Part shown: in pieces, positions 10,955 to 21,894 of the stretch
Position numbering within the stretch: position 1 is the first letter of the stretch
How the letters are laid out: each line of letters opens with the position of its first letter
Source: Byssochlamys sp. IMV 00236
Taxonomy: Eukaryota; Ascomycota; Eurotiomycetes; Eurotiales; Thermoascaceae
Length of the DNA stretch: 64,000 bases
Direction of reading: 5' to 3'
Assembly (NCBI GenBank): GCA_001931875.2
Contig: MSJH02000815.1
Coordinates: 310,001 to 374,000, forward strand
The notes under the pieces: generated by a model
The model's input: only the letters and a program-made list of their open reading frames with translations
Told to the model about the DNA's origin: nothing
The model's database searches: none
Position numbers and translations under genes: made by a program

Positions 10955-12403
10955 ATGGCTCTGCCACCTCTAGACTTCAAGGTGTGATATTAGATCAATC
11001 TCTGTAATAGATGACCACTAATGATGATTCTAGCTCCTAGCCACTTTGGCAGCGGTCTCCGGCTCGGCCCTGTTTCTCATTCGGACAGCTCTACCATTTC
11101 TCATCGTCCCATCTCTCCCTACGCTTTGGCTTCCGTTCCGCAAAGGGAAAGCCGAGGTTCTGTTTAAGGAGATTATCAAGTACTCCGAAGACATCATCCT
11201 GGACCCCGAATACGGTATCGCGATCATCAGTTCTGACGGCAACCGGCCAAAATGGAACACGGTCATGGTACGATGCGTTGCCTTTCAAGCATGCTCCATC
11301 AATTCTAGCAGTGAGCAGATTTACTGATTTTTCTTTTCAGGGCCCTCACATCGATCCTAATCCGAAAGGGAGTTTGCACATCTATTCTTATGCGTCAGAC
11401 AGGACCATTCGTAAGGTGCACCTGGTTGGGTTCCCAGAAGATGCGGACTTCCACCCTCTTGGAATCAACTACTTCCGCGCTTCCCACGGTGATCGAACAA
11501 GACTGTTCGTTGTGAATCACGAACGGACCGGGTGTAAAGTGGCTGTATTCGATATCGACTACGATAAAGCGGAAGCCCAGTATATTACGTCTATTTCTGA
11601 CGGCGGCAACAACATTTTGTCTCCAAATGCTCTTGCTCCGATTTCATATACTTCATTCTACGTGACGAATGACCACTACTTTGTCAAGCGTAGGAACCCG
11701 CTTCTCAACACCCTGGAAACAGCATTTGCTGTACCCCTCGGGTGGGTCACTCTGGTTGATTTCTCAGGAGAGCAGCCAGTGTTCAAGACCGCTGCGAGGG
11801 GGATCGCCTTCGCCAACGGCATCGTCATAACACCGACTGGGAAAGAGGTTGCTGTCGCATCCACGAGCGCCAGTTGTATATACATTTACGAGCGCGATCC
11901 CGCTACCAACGAGCTCTCTCTGGAACCTGAGAGAGTCCAGGTGAACTTCCATCCAGACAATCTTAGTTTCAACGAGACTCTAGACGTCAAGGACCCAAGT
12001 GTATTCGACGAGGACGGCAAGTTTCTTCGCGGGCTTATCGCAGGAGGGGCTCCCTCTGCTAAGAAAATCTTCGAAATGGCACGAAATCCCGAGAAATGCA
12101 GAGCTCCTTCAATTGTGGCAGAGATCCGAAGAGGCAATGGAAAAGATCCGGCGCCTTTTGCAGCCGGGCCATCAGGCCGTCGGAACAAATACCGTGCCTT
12201 GACTTTGTACCAAAGTAAGTACCTTTGATGAGCCTGCTTTCTTCAAAGCTGACTTCCCTCCTTTCTCTCCAGGTAACGGCGAGCATTTCCCCACCAGTAC
12301 AACGGGAGACATGGACTCTAAAAAAGGCCGACTCCTTGTCTCTGGATTGTATGCTCACGGGATCCTTGAGATCTCCTGGGACCCGAATGAGCCTCTCGAT
12401 TAG
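10955..12403 (+). CDS. Paraoxonase/arylesterase-like beta-propeller protein
   Basis: Predicted 421-aa member of the serum paraoxonase family, calcium-dependent six-bladed propellers that hydrolyse esters and lactones. Exons: 10955-10981, 11034-11267, 11341-12214, 12273-12403; the first coding exon is only 27 nt. A hydrophobic stretch (LLATLAAVSGSALFLIRTAL) at about 10-40 would act as signal peptide or anchor. Family landmarks are the PHIDPNPKGSLHIY segment, the HPLGINYF and LFVVNHE blade motifs, SPNALAPI and FYVTNDHY (Asn/Asp calcium ligands in paraoxonases), FANGIVITP, and the closing LLVSGLYAHGILEISW. The natural substrate in fungi is not established; a lactonase role is an inference. It stands alone, diverging from the proton pump across 1.8 kb. 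Confidence 0.88.
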
Positions 12404-12730
12404 AACGGCTGAGGCCCCAGGAACTCTCGATCCTTATTGTTATTTTTATTCAGCAAGCGCAATGACTTTCTTTGTACTTATGCAGCACTTTTGGTCTCTT
12501 GAAGCTGTATCATAGCGGGAGCACAAAGAGATCAACGTCCTCTGTGAATAGTAACAATAAAGTAAATTAAGTGAAAAACTGTTTATGCGGAAACTGCGGC
12601 GCTTGTACTAAGTAGTCCTCTCACTTGGCTCTTCCTACATACCACAGAAGAGTCGGAATAGATCCAGAGAATGAAATGGAGTTCCTTCAAACGTAACGAT
12701 TCCTTTCTTTGCAAGGATTCATCATCTCCT
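12404..12730. other. Convergent 3' flank
   Basis: About 330 bp between the converging paraoxonase-like (+) and tetraspanin (-) genes. A/T-rich words such as AATAAAGTAAATTAA near 12555 suit polyadenylation. No gene is seen. Confidence 0.4.
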
Positions 12731-14044
12731 TCAATCAAGCAATGGCCTACTGCCTCCTAATCCAGATGGATGAACAGTCGGACCATTAGACCCAGCCTGC
12801 TCATCTCCATCAGCTCCATTGGCACCTTCCTGACTCCAAGGGTCTTGGTCTAACCCAGTACTCGTCCCATTCAATGCCGGCCTTGGTCTCGTACCAGGAT
12901 CTTCCTCACCGCTATGGTTGCTTTCTGCCGCCGTACTATCATCATGGTCATCGTCTCTGTAGCCGATCAATGGAGGGTCTGACCTTCCTCTGCGATTCTC
13001 GATCTCGGAAGAGGAGTTGAACACCTGCATGGATTCTATCCGGTTCCTAGAGGTGCTGTAGTAGTGCAGAATGACCTGTCATCAGGAAAGGGGAAAGGGA
13101 AATAATCAGCATACTAGCCAGTAGTAACGAGAGTAATACCCAGAAAAGAAAATAAAAGAAAAAGGAAACGCAGAAAACATACCTTCATGACAAAGACCAC
13201 AACCACACTTCCCACCACCAATCCAGCAACACCCCTCTCTTCCTGACCCCAAACAGCCAGACAACTCCTCCTATATCCCAAATTCACCTCACACGCATCG
13301 TCCCCATATCGTTTTCCATCTTTGAACGGCCAGGCTCTGTCCCGCGTACTTCTCAAACCGCAACATTGTAGCGTATCCTGAATCGTGCGGATCGCGGGTG
13401 CATTCTTATTATGGAAATAGGCTTGCCAGGTGCGCTCGAGGCTGCAAATCTGGGTATCTGACGGCACGAGATACGTTGTGGAGAGAGTGATGATGATCGT
13501 AGGGAGGATGACGAGTAGGGCATTTATCAATGGGACTAGGATGATTTGAGTTGTTCCTGACTGATTTCGTGTGCTTCTTGACTTGGATATGCTTGAGGAT
13601 CTGTTGTAGAGTGTGTTGATGGCCGGTATGAGGAGAGTAAGCATAGGAAGAAAAGTTCCCGTTGCGGGGATTGCGGTTGGGAACGGAAGGTATAGAGAGG
13701 TGGTGCGAGTCCATGCGATGCTTGCAGTCAGAATAGAATGGTTAGTTCGAGGGCTTATCTTGTATGATGGGTGGTAGATCTCTCTTTCTGATGCGGGTTG
13801 TGGTCGAATTATTAAGTGAAGAAACATACGCTCCGAGTATGATCGAGATCGCTCCAAACTGGAAGGTAGGTAGGATATGTTAGAAGTCGCTTTGCATTTG
13901 ATTGTAGTAATTTTGCTCGGCAAATAAACTCAGGAATAGAAGGCAAGAAGGGAGATAAACAGGAAGCAGTATACTCACCAGTATCAAAAGGATGGTTGTG
14001 ACCGTCATCGAAGGTGGTCGTACTAGGCAAGACTGGAAAGGCAT
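12731..14044 (-). CDS. Tetraspanin (Tsp3-like)
   Basis: Predicted 325-aa four-pass membrane protein. Exons: 14044-13979, 13858-13830 (only 29 nt), 13720-13183, 13075-12731; introns are about 107-120 nt, longer than elsewhere in the window. TM1 is MTVTTILLILFGAISIILGA, TM2 runs through FLPMLTLLIPAINTLY, TM3 is NALLVILPTIIITLSTTYLV and TM4 is GVAGLVVGSVVVVFVMKV. The large extracellular loop between TM3 and TM4 carries the tetraspanin CCG motif plus two further cysteines (DACEVNLGYRRSC). The cytosolic tail of about 110 residues is acidic and Ser/Gly-rich. Fungal tetraspanins organise membrane domains; Pls1 is needed for appressorium penetration, and this longer-tailed protein looks more like Tsp3, whose role is unclear. 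Subfamily assignment is tentative. Confidence 0.82.
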
Positions 14045-14690
14045 GACTGAGAAGATCCTTGGGGTCAACTATCGTAGTAAGGAGGAAACAAATATTTGAT
14101 AACTGCTGTATACAATGAGCTATCCTAACTTCTGCGTCTTATTCAGAAGCATGTGTAGAGCTAGATTAATTTGGTCAAGCTCCGAATGGATGGTGAGAGC
14201 ACAGTTTAAATGGACCTCACCTCCAAGCTGAGCTGCCCCTCCCTCTGAAACACTTCTTACCAGGATCAATATACCTTGCACCTGCAGTGCAGTACATACA
14301 GTTCGTACGCCGCCATCTCACGTTACCTAGGCTTTTGGTTGGCACCAAATGCGGGGTTCGATATGCAGATAGTGATATATTCGGCCTATGATGGCGTGTT
14401 ATCTTCCACGACTTACCCTGCATGGTTTAATGCTGCAGACGGAGTCTATTCAATGTTTACTGGCGAAGGGAATGGATACCTATGCTCTCTAATCGTTGGG
14501 CGTTGTGTAGTGATAAACACTTTTGCGCCGGGTGTTTGTCATGTATCGAGTGCACTGTCTCCTTTTTTCTTTGTCTATTTCTAATGCACAACAGAATATA
14601 ATTGATGTTGATTTTTCAGTCCACTCTAGACCTCATTCATGCAACCGTAAAAATGTGATGTAATGGCGCAGAACAGTGGGAAATATGCCT
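14045..14690. other. Intergenic sequence
   Basis: Promoter of the tetraspanin gene and 3' flank of GluRS. A 102-codon plus-strand frame at 14276-14584 has no codon or motif signature of a gene. Nothing else is visible. Confidence 0.35.
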
Positions 14691-16990
14691 TTACCTTCCG
14701 CCCTTGCCAGATGGAACGTTGATGAAGACAGCAGGCTTGCCAGGACTGTAAGGCTTGTCAAGCCTGTAGTAGCCCTTGCGCTCGAACTGGATGATGTCGC
14801 CTTCCTTGAGCTCGGCGACGTTGCAGTCTGCGACGGCATCCTCTTTAGTCTCGAGGTTCTTGCTGATGAAATCCATCATATCGTCCTCTTCTTGCAGGGA
14901 ATCCTTGGTGAGAATATGGTCGAAGTAGAGAAGCTCCGCAGGGACCAGATCCTGACCCTCAGTAGCGAGCCAAGTAACCTTCTTCTCTGTCTTCTTCACA
15001 TCTCCCTCGAGGTGTAGATCAAGCACAAGCTCAGTGACCGTGTCACCCGACTTCTTTATCTCGCGGACAATAGCGTTACCCCAGTTCATCAGAGTGATCT
15101 CTTCGTCTTGCTTGAAGCTCCTGGCGTCCTCCTGTTCAAGAACAATTGAAGGGCTGTAGACAACCTTCTTCATTCCGACAGCAGGATTCTTGCCATGCTT
15201 CGGCTTGTTCTCCGTGTAAGGTGCAGGGGCACCCCTCACTGTAGCCTTGACGATGTCCTTGTTCAGGATAGCAGTGTGACGGGGAGCAATGGGATCGATG
15301 TGCTTCTTGTTCGTAGCCCTACGACAACATTAGTATTAACGACTTTTCTCAGATGGAGTATCAAACATACCAGAGCAGACCCCACTCAAAGTTAACAATA
15401 TTCTTGCTCGGACCCTGCTTGAGGATGAACTCTCTCAGGGCCGGCACGGTCATACCACGTCGTCGGATACCGCGGATTGTTGGCATGTTAGGCGCATCCC
15501 ATCCCCAAACGATACCCTGATCGACCAGCTTGGTGAGCTTTCTCTTGGATAGAACGGTTCGGATGAAGTTCATGCGCGCAAAGTCCCAAACCTGGACATT
15601 GCGAAGCTTGAGAGTATCGAGCATCCATTGGTACTGGGGATTACGGTCACGGTACTCAATAGTCCTGAGAGCATGAGTAACACCTTCGATAGAGTCGACA
15701 ATAGGACAACAGAAGTCATAAGTGGGGTAGATCTTCCACTTCGTTCCCGTGCGGTGGTGAGGCGTTAGGTTGCAGCGATAGATGACAGGATCACGCATAG
15801 CCTTGTTGGGGTTATCCACGGAGATCTTAGCTCGAATACACCACCTGAGGCCCTCCTCGGTGCCCTTCTTCATCTCCTCAAAGCGGGCAAGGTTCTCCTC
15901 CACGGAGGCATCACGGTTCTTGCTGGGAAGACCCTCCATTCTCTGGTGCGCCATCGTCTCCTTGTCGGTATCATCGGCATAGGCGTTACCATCCTTGATA
16001 ATCTGGATGCAGTACTGGTACATCTCGTCGAAGTAGTCACTACTAAAGGTTACCTTGTCGGGCTTGATGCCCATGAGAGCGACGTCCTCCAATATGACGT
16101 CCTGGAAAAGCTGTTTCTCGTTGCTAGGATTCGTATCGTCAAAACGGACCAGAAGGGTGCCATTGTACTTCTCGTGCGCGAAGTAGTCGTTGAGGAGAGC
16201 GGCCTTCGCGTGACCGATGTGCAGGTAACCGCTGGGTTGAAGTTAGTTAAATGAGAACATCAGTGTCAACAAGGGTATGAACTCACGAAGGCTCGGGAGG
16301 GAATCTTGTCACAACTCCCTTCTCCGTGTTCTTGAGCGAGATATCATAGCTTGCTCCCTCCTTGGACTTGGCAGCCTTCCTCTCCCTGGCTGAAGCGTTC
16401 AGGGCTTCGTAAGCAGCAGAGGTCCATGGGCAGAGTTCCTCGATGAAGCGGAACCAACGAGAGAGGTTGATGAAGGATCCCTTCTTCACCGCAGCCACAC
16501 CCACGCGGTTGCCACGAAGAGCACCCCAGATAGCGACATCGGGCGCAGACAAGGAATAGCCGACAATGAAGGAGCGCAGGATCAGATGCTTGTCCAGGCG
16601 CTGCAGGTGAGGCTCGAGCGCCTTGAAGTCGAGAGTAACCAGGTTCTCTACCTCAGAGAGCCAAGTATCCTCCTAAAATCACCGTCAGAAATAACCATGC
16701 AGGTGTCTTAGTGGGGTCATCCATACCAGCTTCTCATCCTTGCCCTTCAGGAACGGATAGGTGGCACGCAACTCCTTAATTGCATTCTCCGTACCATACA
16801 CTGGGCTTCCACTGGGGCCATTGAACTTGACAACAGCCTTGTCGCCATCAGGCAACACGGCAGTGTCCTCGTAGGTGACGGCGATCAAAGGGCTGGGGCG
16901 CGCCTCATTGACCGAGGTTGCGACGAGCAGAACAGGGAGCAGAGCAGCTCCGTTGGCGCGGTTGGCCAGCACGATTTCGGAACTTGACAT
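14691..16990 (-). CDS. Cytosolic glutamyl-tRNA synthetase
   Basis: Predicted 712-aa class Ic enzyme that charges tRNA-Glu in the cytosol. Exons: 16990-16727, 16672-16287, 16231-15371, 15318-14691. An N-terminal GST-like domain (residues about 1-190), used in yeast to bind the Arc1p cofactor, precedes the Rossmann catalytic core. The HIGH signature reads GYLHIGHAK with His221-His224 and the KMSKS loop reads LSKRK at 444-448. The C-terminal half ends in the beta-barrel anticodon-binding domain typical of the eukaryotic/archaeal-type GlnRS-like GluRS. Start chosen at MSSSEIVLANRANGA. Its 5' end faces the mitochondrial uL1 gene across only 268 bp, so both translation genes probably share a bidirectional promoter. 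Confidence 0.95.
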
Positions 16991-17258
16991 TTTGAGAACA
17001 GTGAAGACGAAAGGAATACAATTTATCCAATTCGACTTCCCTGGTTCAAGACAAAAGCAGAACAAAAACCACTGCTCTGGCGGGGCAATAGTGGTTAGTT
17101 AGTCACGGCCCCTCCGGCACTCCGCTGACTCAACCACTTTCCGCCGGCGTGCGTGCTCGCCCGGCGCTACGTTCTTCCGTCGTCGCCCAAAGCTTCGGAC
17201 TTTCTGAAGAAAACAGTCGAGGGATTCAGCATCACCGTTTCCCCTTCGCGCCAACGCC
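16991..17258. promoter_or_regulatory. Compact bidirectional promoter, GluRS / mitochondrial uL1
   Basis: 268 bp separate the two divergent start codons, so both 5' leaders and core promoters must lie here. The uL1-side half is GC- and pyrimidine-rich with CGTCGTC words; no clear TATA box is visible. Inferred from gene geometry only. Confidence 0.55.
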
Positions 17259-18278
17259 ATGGCTTCCACCGCTTCATACTTGCCCGCGGTGGCAAGAAGT
17301 CTGACAGCATCATGTCGGTCACCAATTCGCCAGGCGGCCCCGATGGCGCCGTTTCTCCTTCCTTTCCAGCAGCAGGTCCGGGGAGTGAAAAGCAACCCGC
17401 AGGCGAAGAACAAGAAGACGACCAAGAAGAAGGAGAAGGGCGCGAGAGAGTTCAAGCAGAGAGACTTGAAGGATATGGAGCAGTACAGTCTCTGTGATGC
17501 CATGAGGTATGCGTTCTGTGGCCATTGTTGGTTCACGGGCAGCGATTAATGGGACTTTCGATCTAGGTATATCCGCGCATTCGAAGTCGGCCGTGATCGC
17601 TCCATATCCAAGTACGAGGTTCATATCCGTTTGAAGACAAAGAAGGATGGCCCTGTCATTCGAAACATGCTTCGATTCCCCCATGCAGTTCAGTCCGAGT
17701 CACGTATATGCGTCATCTGTCCACCGGGAACGAGGCACGAGAAAGAAGCCCGCGAGGCGGGAGCAGTGCTCGTGGGAGAGCAGGAGGTCTTTGATGCCGT
17801 CAAGAGTGGCAAGATCGAGTTCGACCGATGTATTTGCCATACCGACAGTCTAGATGCGATGAACAAGGCCGGATTGGGACGGTTTTTGGGTCCCCGAGGT
17901 CTGATGCCCAGTGTCAAGATGGGTACCGTGGTCGACGATGTCGGTGCCCGAGTGCAGATGTTGCGTGGAGGTACCGTGTACAGAGAGAGAGATGGAGTTA
18001 TCAGATTGCCTATTGGACAATTGGGATTCTCCCCGAACGAGTTGCGAGACAACCTCCGTACTACGATCGACCAGATCAAGAAGGATGCCGCAGGACTCAG
18101 TGACCGAATTACGAAGGAAATTTATGAAGTGGTAAGTTCCGCAGAGTCATCTGCCGTCGATTGTCCGAAGACTAACCAACTGTAGGTGTTGAGTTCCACC
18201 AGCGGCCCTGGCTTCAGCTTGAACGGCGAATTCAAGTCTGACAGTTCCCCAGAGCCGGCTGCCTTGAGCGGATTGTAA
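17259..18278 (+). CDS. mrpl1: Mitochondrial large-subunit ribosomal protein uL1m
   Basis: Predicted 301-aa protein of the mitochondrial large ribosomal subunit. Exons: 17259-17506, 17567-18131, 18186-18278. The first 45 residues are hydroxylated and basic without acids, ending at QQVRGVKS, a good matrix-targeting peptide. A Lys-rich linker (NKKTTKKKEKGAREF) follows, then the two-domain L1 fold, recognisable from the RGLMPSVKMGTVVDDV segment (bacterial L1: GLMPNPKxGTV) and IGQLGFSPNELRDNLR. In bacteria L1 forms the mobile stalk that helps eject E-site tRNA; the same role is expected here. The last 31-codon exon is Ser/Gly-rich and not part of the fold. Confidence 0.92.
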
Positions 18279-18412
18279 TATACTGTTCTGTTCCATACAT
18301 TTTGTTATATCTAAATACAGCAAGGCGTACTCTGGTATTATGTGAAATACTCATTTTTGAAACTCCGGACTCCGTCGCTATGCCATGAAAGATTACGATG
18401 TAGCAATGTGCT

Positions 18413-19405
18413 TCAGATCCTGAGTTGTTTCAGCGCAGACAACGCACCTGCCTCTTCGCCGATGAGGTCGTACAGGCGCATAATCTTTAGTACCCTTGTG
18501 TCCTTTTTTTCTCCAGACTGCTTTGCCTGCTCTAGGGCCGCATTGAGGTCCAAGAGCAGGGTGGCCTTGATTTTGAGGATCCTCGGTTGCTGATTGACAA
18601 GGAAGGGGTGCGTGTCTCCTATCCGCTCCGAAAGGATCGCGATGTAAACGAATTTCTGGATGTTCTGCTCCAATCTTTTCAAGGGCACAACAGTTGTAGT
18701 ACCGGTCTCATCTCCGAGCTCATCGCTGTCGTCGTCATGATCATCATCGTCGTCGTCGTCGTCTTCATCACTCTCTTCTCTTTCGGTATCTAGGATGTCT
18801 GAGTCGGTATCTAACTCGTGGGGAGATCCCAGGCCAGGCTTCTCCGGCTCTGCGATCATCAATCGTTGTTCGAGCTCCTCAATGCGCTCCGCAACGTCGA
18901 GCAGCGCCTTTCCCACGTTGGTCTGGTTTCGGAGACGCTTCTTCTCAGCCAAGAGCCTCTCCAGCTCCAGCCGTCTCGCATCGACTCGGTCCCTAATCGT
19001 CCCGACGTCTCTTTGGAACCCCAACAGGCCTACGCGAACTTCCTCGATCTTTTCCTCTCCGCCATGTAATGCGCTACCGAGTGACAGGAAGTCCTGGTAG
19101 TTCTCATTGACCAAGTCGAGGAGCTCCTTATTCAGTGACTGGCTCAATTGACGCAGTTCGAGGCGCAGATCTTCGAGCGTCTGATGGCGGTTTGTCAACG
19201 AGGACAGAAATCCGGCCGGATCGAAGTCTGGCGCCAGGAAAGAGGCGCGCGAGAGAGGCTTGGGGAAGGGAAGTCCGGACGTGGTCTCATCGAAGTCGGA
19301 ACCCGAGTCGTCGGAGTCGCCAAACTGCGGACGTCAGCGCACGCGCACGGGAAGGAATCAGGATCAGGACAAGGACAGGACACGGCCTACGTAGAAGCGG
19401 TTCAT
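18413..19405 (-). CDS. cog2: Conserved oligomeric Golgi complex subunit 2 (COG2)
   Basis: Predicted 308-aa tethering subunit of the COG complex, which captures retrograde vesicles at the Golgi. Exons: a 15-nt first exon 19405-19391 (MNRFY), then 19324-18413. The second exon opens with FGDSDDSGSDFDETTSGL and continues into the COG2 N-domain (FDPAGFLSSLTNRHQTLEDL, then LVNENYQDFLSLGSAL, a conserved COG2 signature). Residues about 60-165 are predicted coiled coil. An Asp/Glu run of GAC/GAT codons near the middle makes a low-complexity acidic linker. Length fits the short fungal/yeast-type COG2. Weak points are the very short first exon and the assembly gap 55 bp upstream. The stop lies 134 bp from the converging uL1m stop. 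Confidence 0.82.
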
Positions 19406-19880
19406 GGCGGCAGGATTGCCCTGCTGCAACAGGAGATCTGATCTCTGCTTTGGGGGGGGNNNNNNNNNNNNNNNNNNNNGGGGGGGGAAGTTGTCTGGAG
19501 AGAGAGAGAGTGGTTCGAGGTGCGGAAACGGGCTGGTCAACAGAGCTTCCGACTCGTGAATTCTCCCACCGCTAAGCGCTTGCCAACACACACATCTGCG
19601 ACTTTCGACTTTCGCATTGCAGCCTCCATGCAGCGCGTGCCACGATGGAATAGGTCAGATCTGACTGTAACTCATCCGCTGACTGGCTCTGGCTTCGCTC
19701 CATCGAACGAACCGATCGGGGCTGATTCTCTACCGCCAGTTTCATCGCTCACCGGCGGGGTTGTTTCGTCCCTCGGCCGCTTGTTCTCCCTCCGCATTTG
19801 CTTGCGATCCCCGACAAGCACAGCGCTTATACGGCCTTGCGACTGCGCTCCTGCAATCCTCCCGCGGATGTTTCGATGAG
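19406..19880. promoter_or_regulatory. Divergent promoter region containing an assembly gap
   Basis: Lies between COG2 (-) and the orphan gene (+), so it should hold both promoters. It contains the 20-N gap at 19460-19479. The plus-strand frame of the orphan gene is open from about 19761, but the first ATG is at 19881. Confidence 0.5.
19460..19479. other. 20-N assembly gap inside a G homopolymer
   Basis: Twenty Ns flanked by exactly eight Gs on each side (19452-19459 and 19480-19487). The true sequence is unknown, and the length is probably a placeholder for a longer G tract or a sequencing dropout. Confidence 0.98.
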
Positions 19881-21191
19881 ATGGACGCCAGGTCAGACAG
19901 GTCTTTGACCCACCACGAGGGCTATCGACTGTCCTCCTCCCTTCCCCAGCAGAGCTGGGCGCGGCCCTCTGCCTCGTACCCCTCCCCCGCCGCTGCGGCG
20001 CCTGTCTCGTCCCCAGCTCGTCCTCGCAACACTCCGGCCGTCGATGAATCGACTCTGGCCCATCGTACCACTGCTCTGCGCCAACTGAATGGCACTCCAA
20101 AGCCTCTCTCGCGAAACCATCGGCAGAACAGATCCATTGGCAGCCGGTCGACGTTGGCATCCCAGCCAGTCCTGGTCCGCTCCTACTCGGGCGAGGCCGA
20201 TGATAATAAAACACGACCATCGTCCTCAACCATGGCTTCAGGCCCATTCTCCTTCACAAGCGGCTCGAGGGGTCAGCAAACTCCGCCGGAGTTGCCTTCG
20301 GTCCAGGACTTCAGCATTGAAGGCATTCTCAGTGCCATTGAGCCTGATATTCGGAGCACACTCGACTCCATAGCTGAAATCTGCGGACGCAGCAAGCTGA
20401 GTCTGGCCAACGAATATGGAAGTCATATTGCTCCCTTGGGTGAGATTCGTGCTCAGCCTGGAGGCCTGGTGACTGTGGAGGAGGCCAGTTCCAGCAGCGA
20501 AAGACTAGTTGATGACAATGTGGTCATTGTGGACGATGATACTAGCTTCTTGGACGGACGAAATAATTACTCGCATCCTGCCTACGGCTTCTTGGAAAAT
20601 CTCAGAAATACGGCACATGCCATGGGATACCAGGCCAACATGCCTCCTTCCGTGGGAGATACGGCCTCTATGCAAGCTCAGCCAGATACTCCCAGGTCTG
20701 TAGCAATCGCAGATCCAGTACTTGATATGGATACGCAGGCTCAGCCAGTGCAGGTCACACATGAGCACTCCCCTCATTCGAGAGCTAGTAGCCGTGCGCT
20801 TCTGCGGAACCGTAGAGCAGCGGCACAGAGTCAACTGGGTGACATTTTGACACCAGCGGTCGTATCTGAGGTACACATTGATGCTCGTGCCAATCAACCG
20901 ACTTGGCCGCTGACACCTCCTGCGACTCCCGGTGTTCCTCATTATGATGGTGTTGATAATGATTGCCATGCACATGTATCGGAACATGACTGTTCGCAGG
21001 ATGCTATGGACAAACGGTCCCTGCTTGCGGACCTACAAGGACTGCTATCTTGGCTGAAGAACTACGCACAAGGGAAACCTTCCAGTGCTGCCGAGGCGCC
21101 TCTGCACTCCGCGGAGACCAGTTTGCGTGCCATGCTCCAGCGGCATAACCTGCATGACAATGGCCAGCATACTACAACATATTCTCACTGA
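19881..21191 (+). CDS. Orphan Ser/Pro-rich protein, 436 aa
   Basis: Single-exon frame starting at the ATG for MDARSDRSLTHHEGYR. I do not recognise a family. Residues 1-120 are Ser/Pro/Arg-rich and look disordered; about 130-185 is a likely folded segment (PPELPSVQDFSIEGILSAIE, then a helix with Cys and several Leu); the rest alternates acidic Ser-rich stretches with short helices and ends Gln/His-rich. There is no membrane segment or signal peptide. It may be a regulatory or scaffold protein conserved only among close relatives. The frame is open 120 bp upstream of this ATG, so an upstream non-ATG or spliced start cannot be excluded, particularly because the assembly gap lies in the promoter. 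Confidence 0.72.
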   Translation: MDARSDRSLTHHEGYRLSSSLPQQSWARPSASYPSPAAAAPVSSPARPRNTPAVDESTLAHRTTALRQLNGTPKPLSRNHRQNRSIGSRSTLASQPVLVRSYSGEADDNKTRPSSSTMASGPFSFTSGSRGQQTPPELPSVQDFSIEGILSAIEPDIRSTLDSIAEICGRSKLSLANEYGSHIAPLGEIRAQPGGLVTVEEASSSSERLVDDNVVIVDDDTSFLDGRNNYSHPAYGFLENLRNTAHAMGYQANMPPSVGDTASMQAQPDTPRSVAIADPVLDMDTQAQPVQVTHEHSPHSRASSRALLRNRRAAAQSQLGDILTPAVVSEVHIDARANQPTWPLTPPATPGVPHYDGVDNDCHAHVSEHDCSQDAMDKRSLLADLQGLLSWLKNYAQGKPSSAAEAPLHSAETSLRAMLQRHNLHDNGQHTTTYSH

Positions 21192-21894
21192 GAAGAGGAT
21201 CAATAACCCTCAAACTCGAAATGATTATATCTCATGTTATATCATTCTTCCTACAGCGTTTGGCTCCTGATAGGATCTCTTTTGCACCTTGATTGGACCT
21301 CTCTATTGAAGTGGATACGATAGTATATATGGCCGGCCATCTTTTTTTTTTAGCACCTCTAGTCATGTCTATGACTTAATGCTTATGACTGAACGAATAT
21401 TCTACGATACGTGCAACACACGAGGGAAAAATACTGGGACGGATTGCTTTTCTGTTTACTCTCATCTCATGAGCTATGACCTAATGAGCCTGATATACGA
21501 TCTACTCTAATATATTTTGCATATTTCACAGCTAGCCTTGAACATAGAACTTACCGGACACGCTACATTCATTGTAAATTTCACGATAGTAAGGTAGTTG
21601 AATTCATTTAGCAATAATATCTTCTTCATCTCAAATAGATAGTATAAATGATAACGGAAACAACCCTCTTAAACGCAGTCTAATAAGAGTCGTATGCCAC
21701 ATAATATAACCAAGAACTGAACAACATAACATGGTGGTATCGAATAGTTAAGGTCCCCTCAAAGCACTTTTCCCGTAATCAAAGGAAAATACACCCCCCC
21801 GCCTACACTCGGACCGGAAATGCAAACAAATATAACATACAGTCTCGGGAAATGAAACTAAAGCAACGAACAAGAACCAAATCAAGACGTAGCC
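21192..21894. other. Convergent AT-rich 3' flanks
   Basis: 700 bp between the converging orphan gene (+) and CFD1 (-). AT-rich, with a T8+ run near 21342 and several AATAT/ATAAT words; nothing gene-like. Confidence 0.4.

Noticed and set aside
14276..14584. 102-codon plus-strand frame between tetraspanin and GluRS
   Set aside because: It lies in the 3' flank of GluRS with unremarkable composition and no family resemblance.
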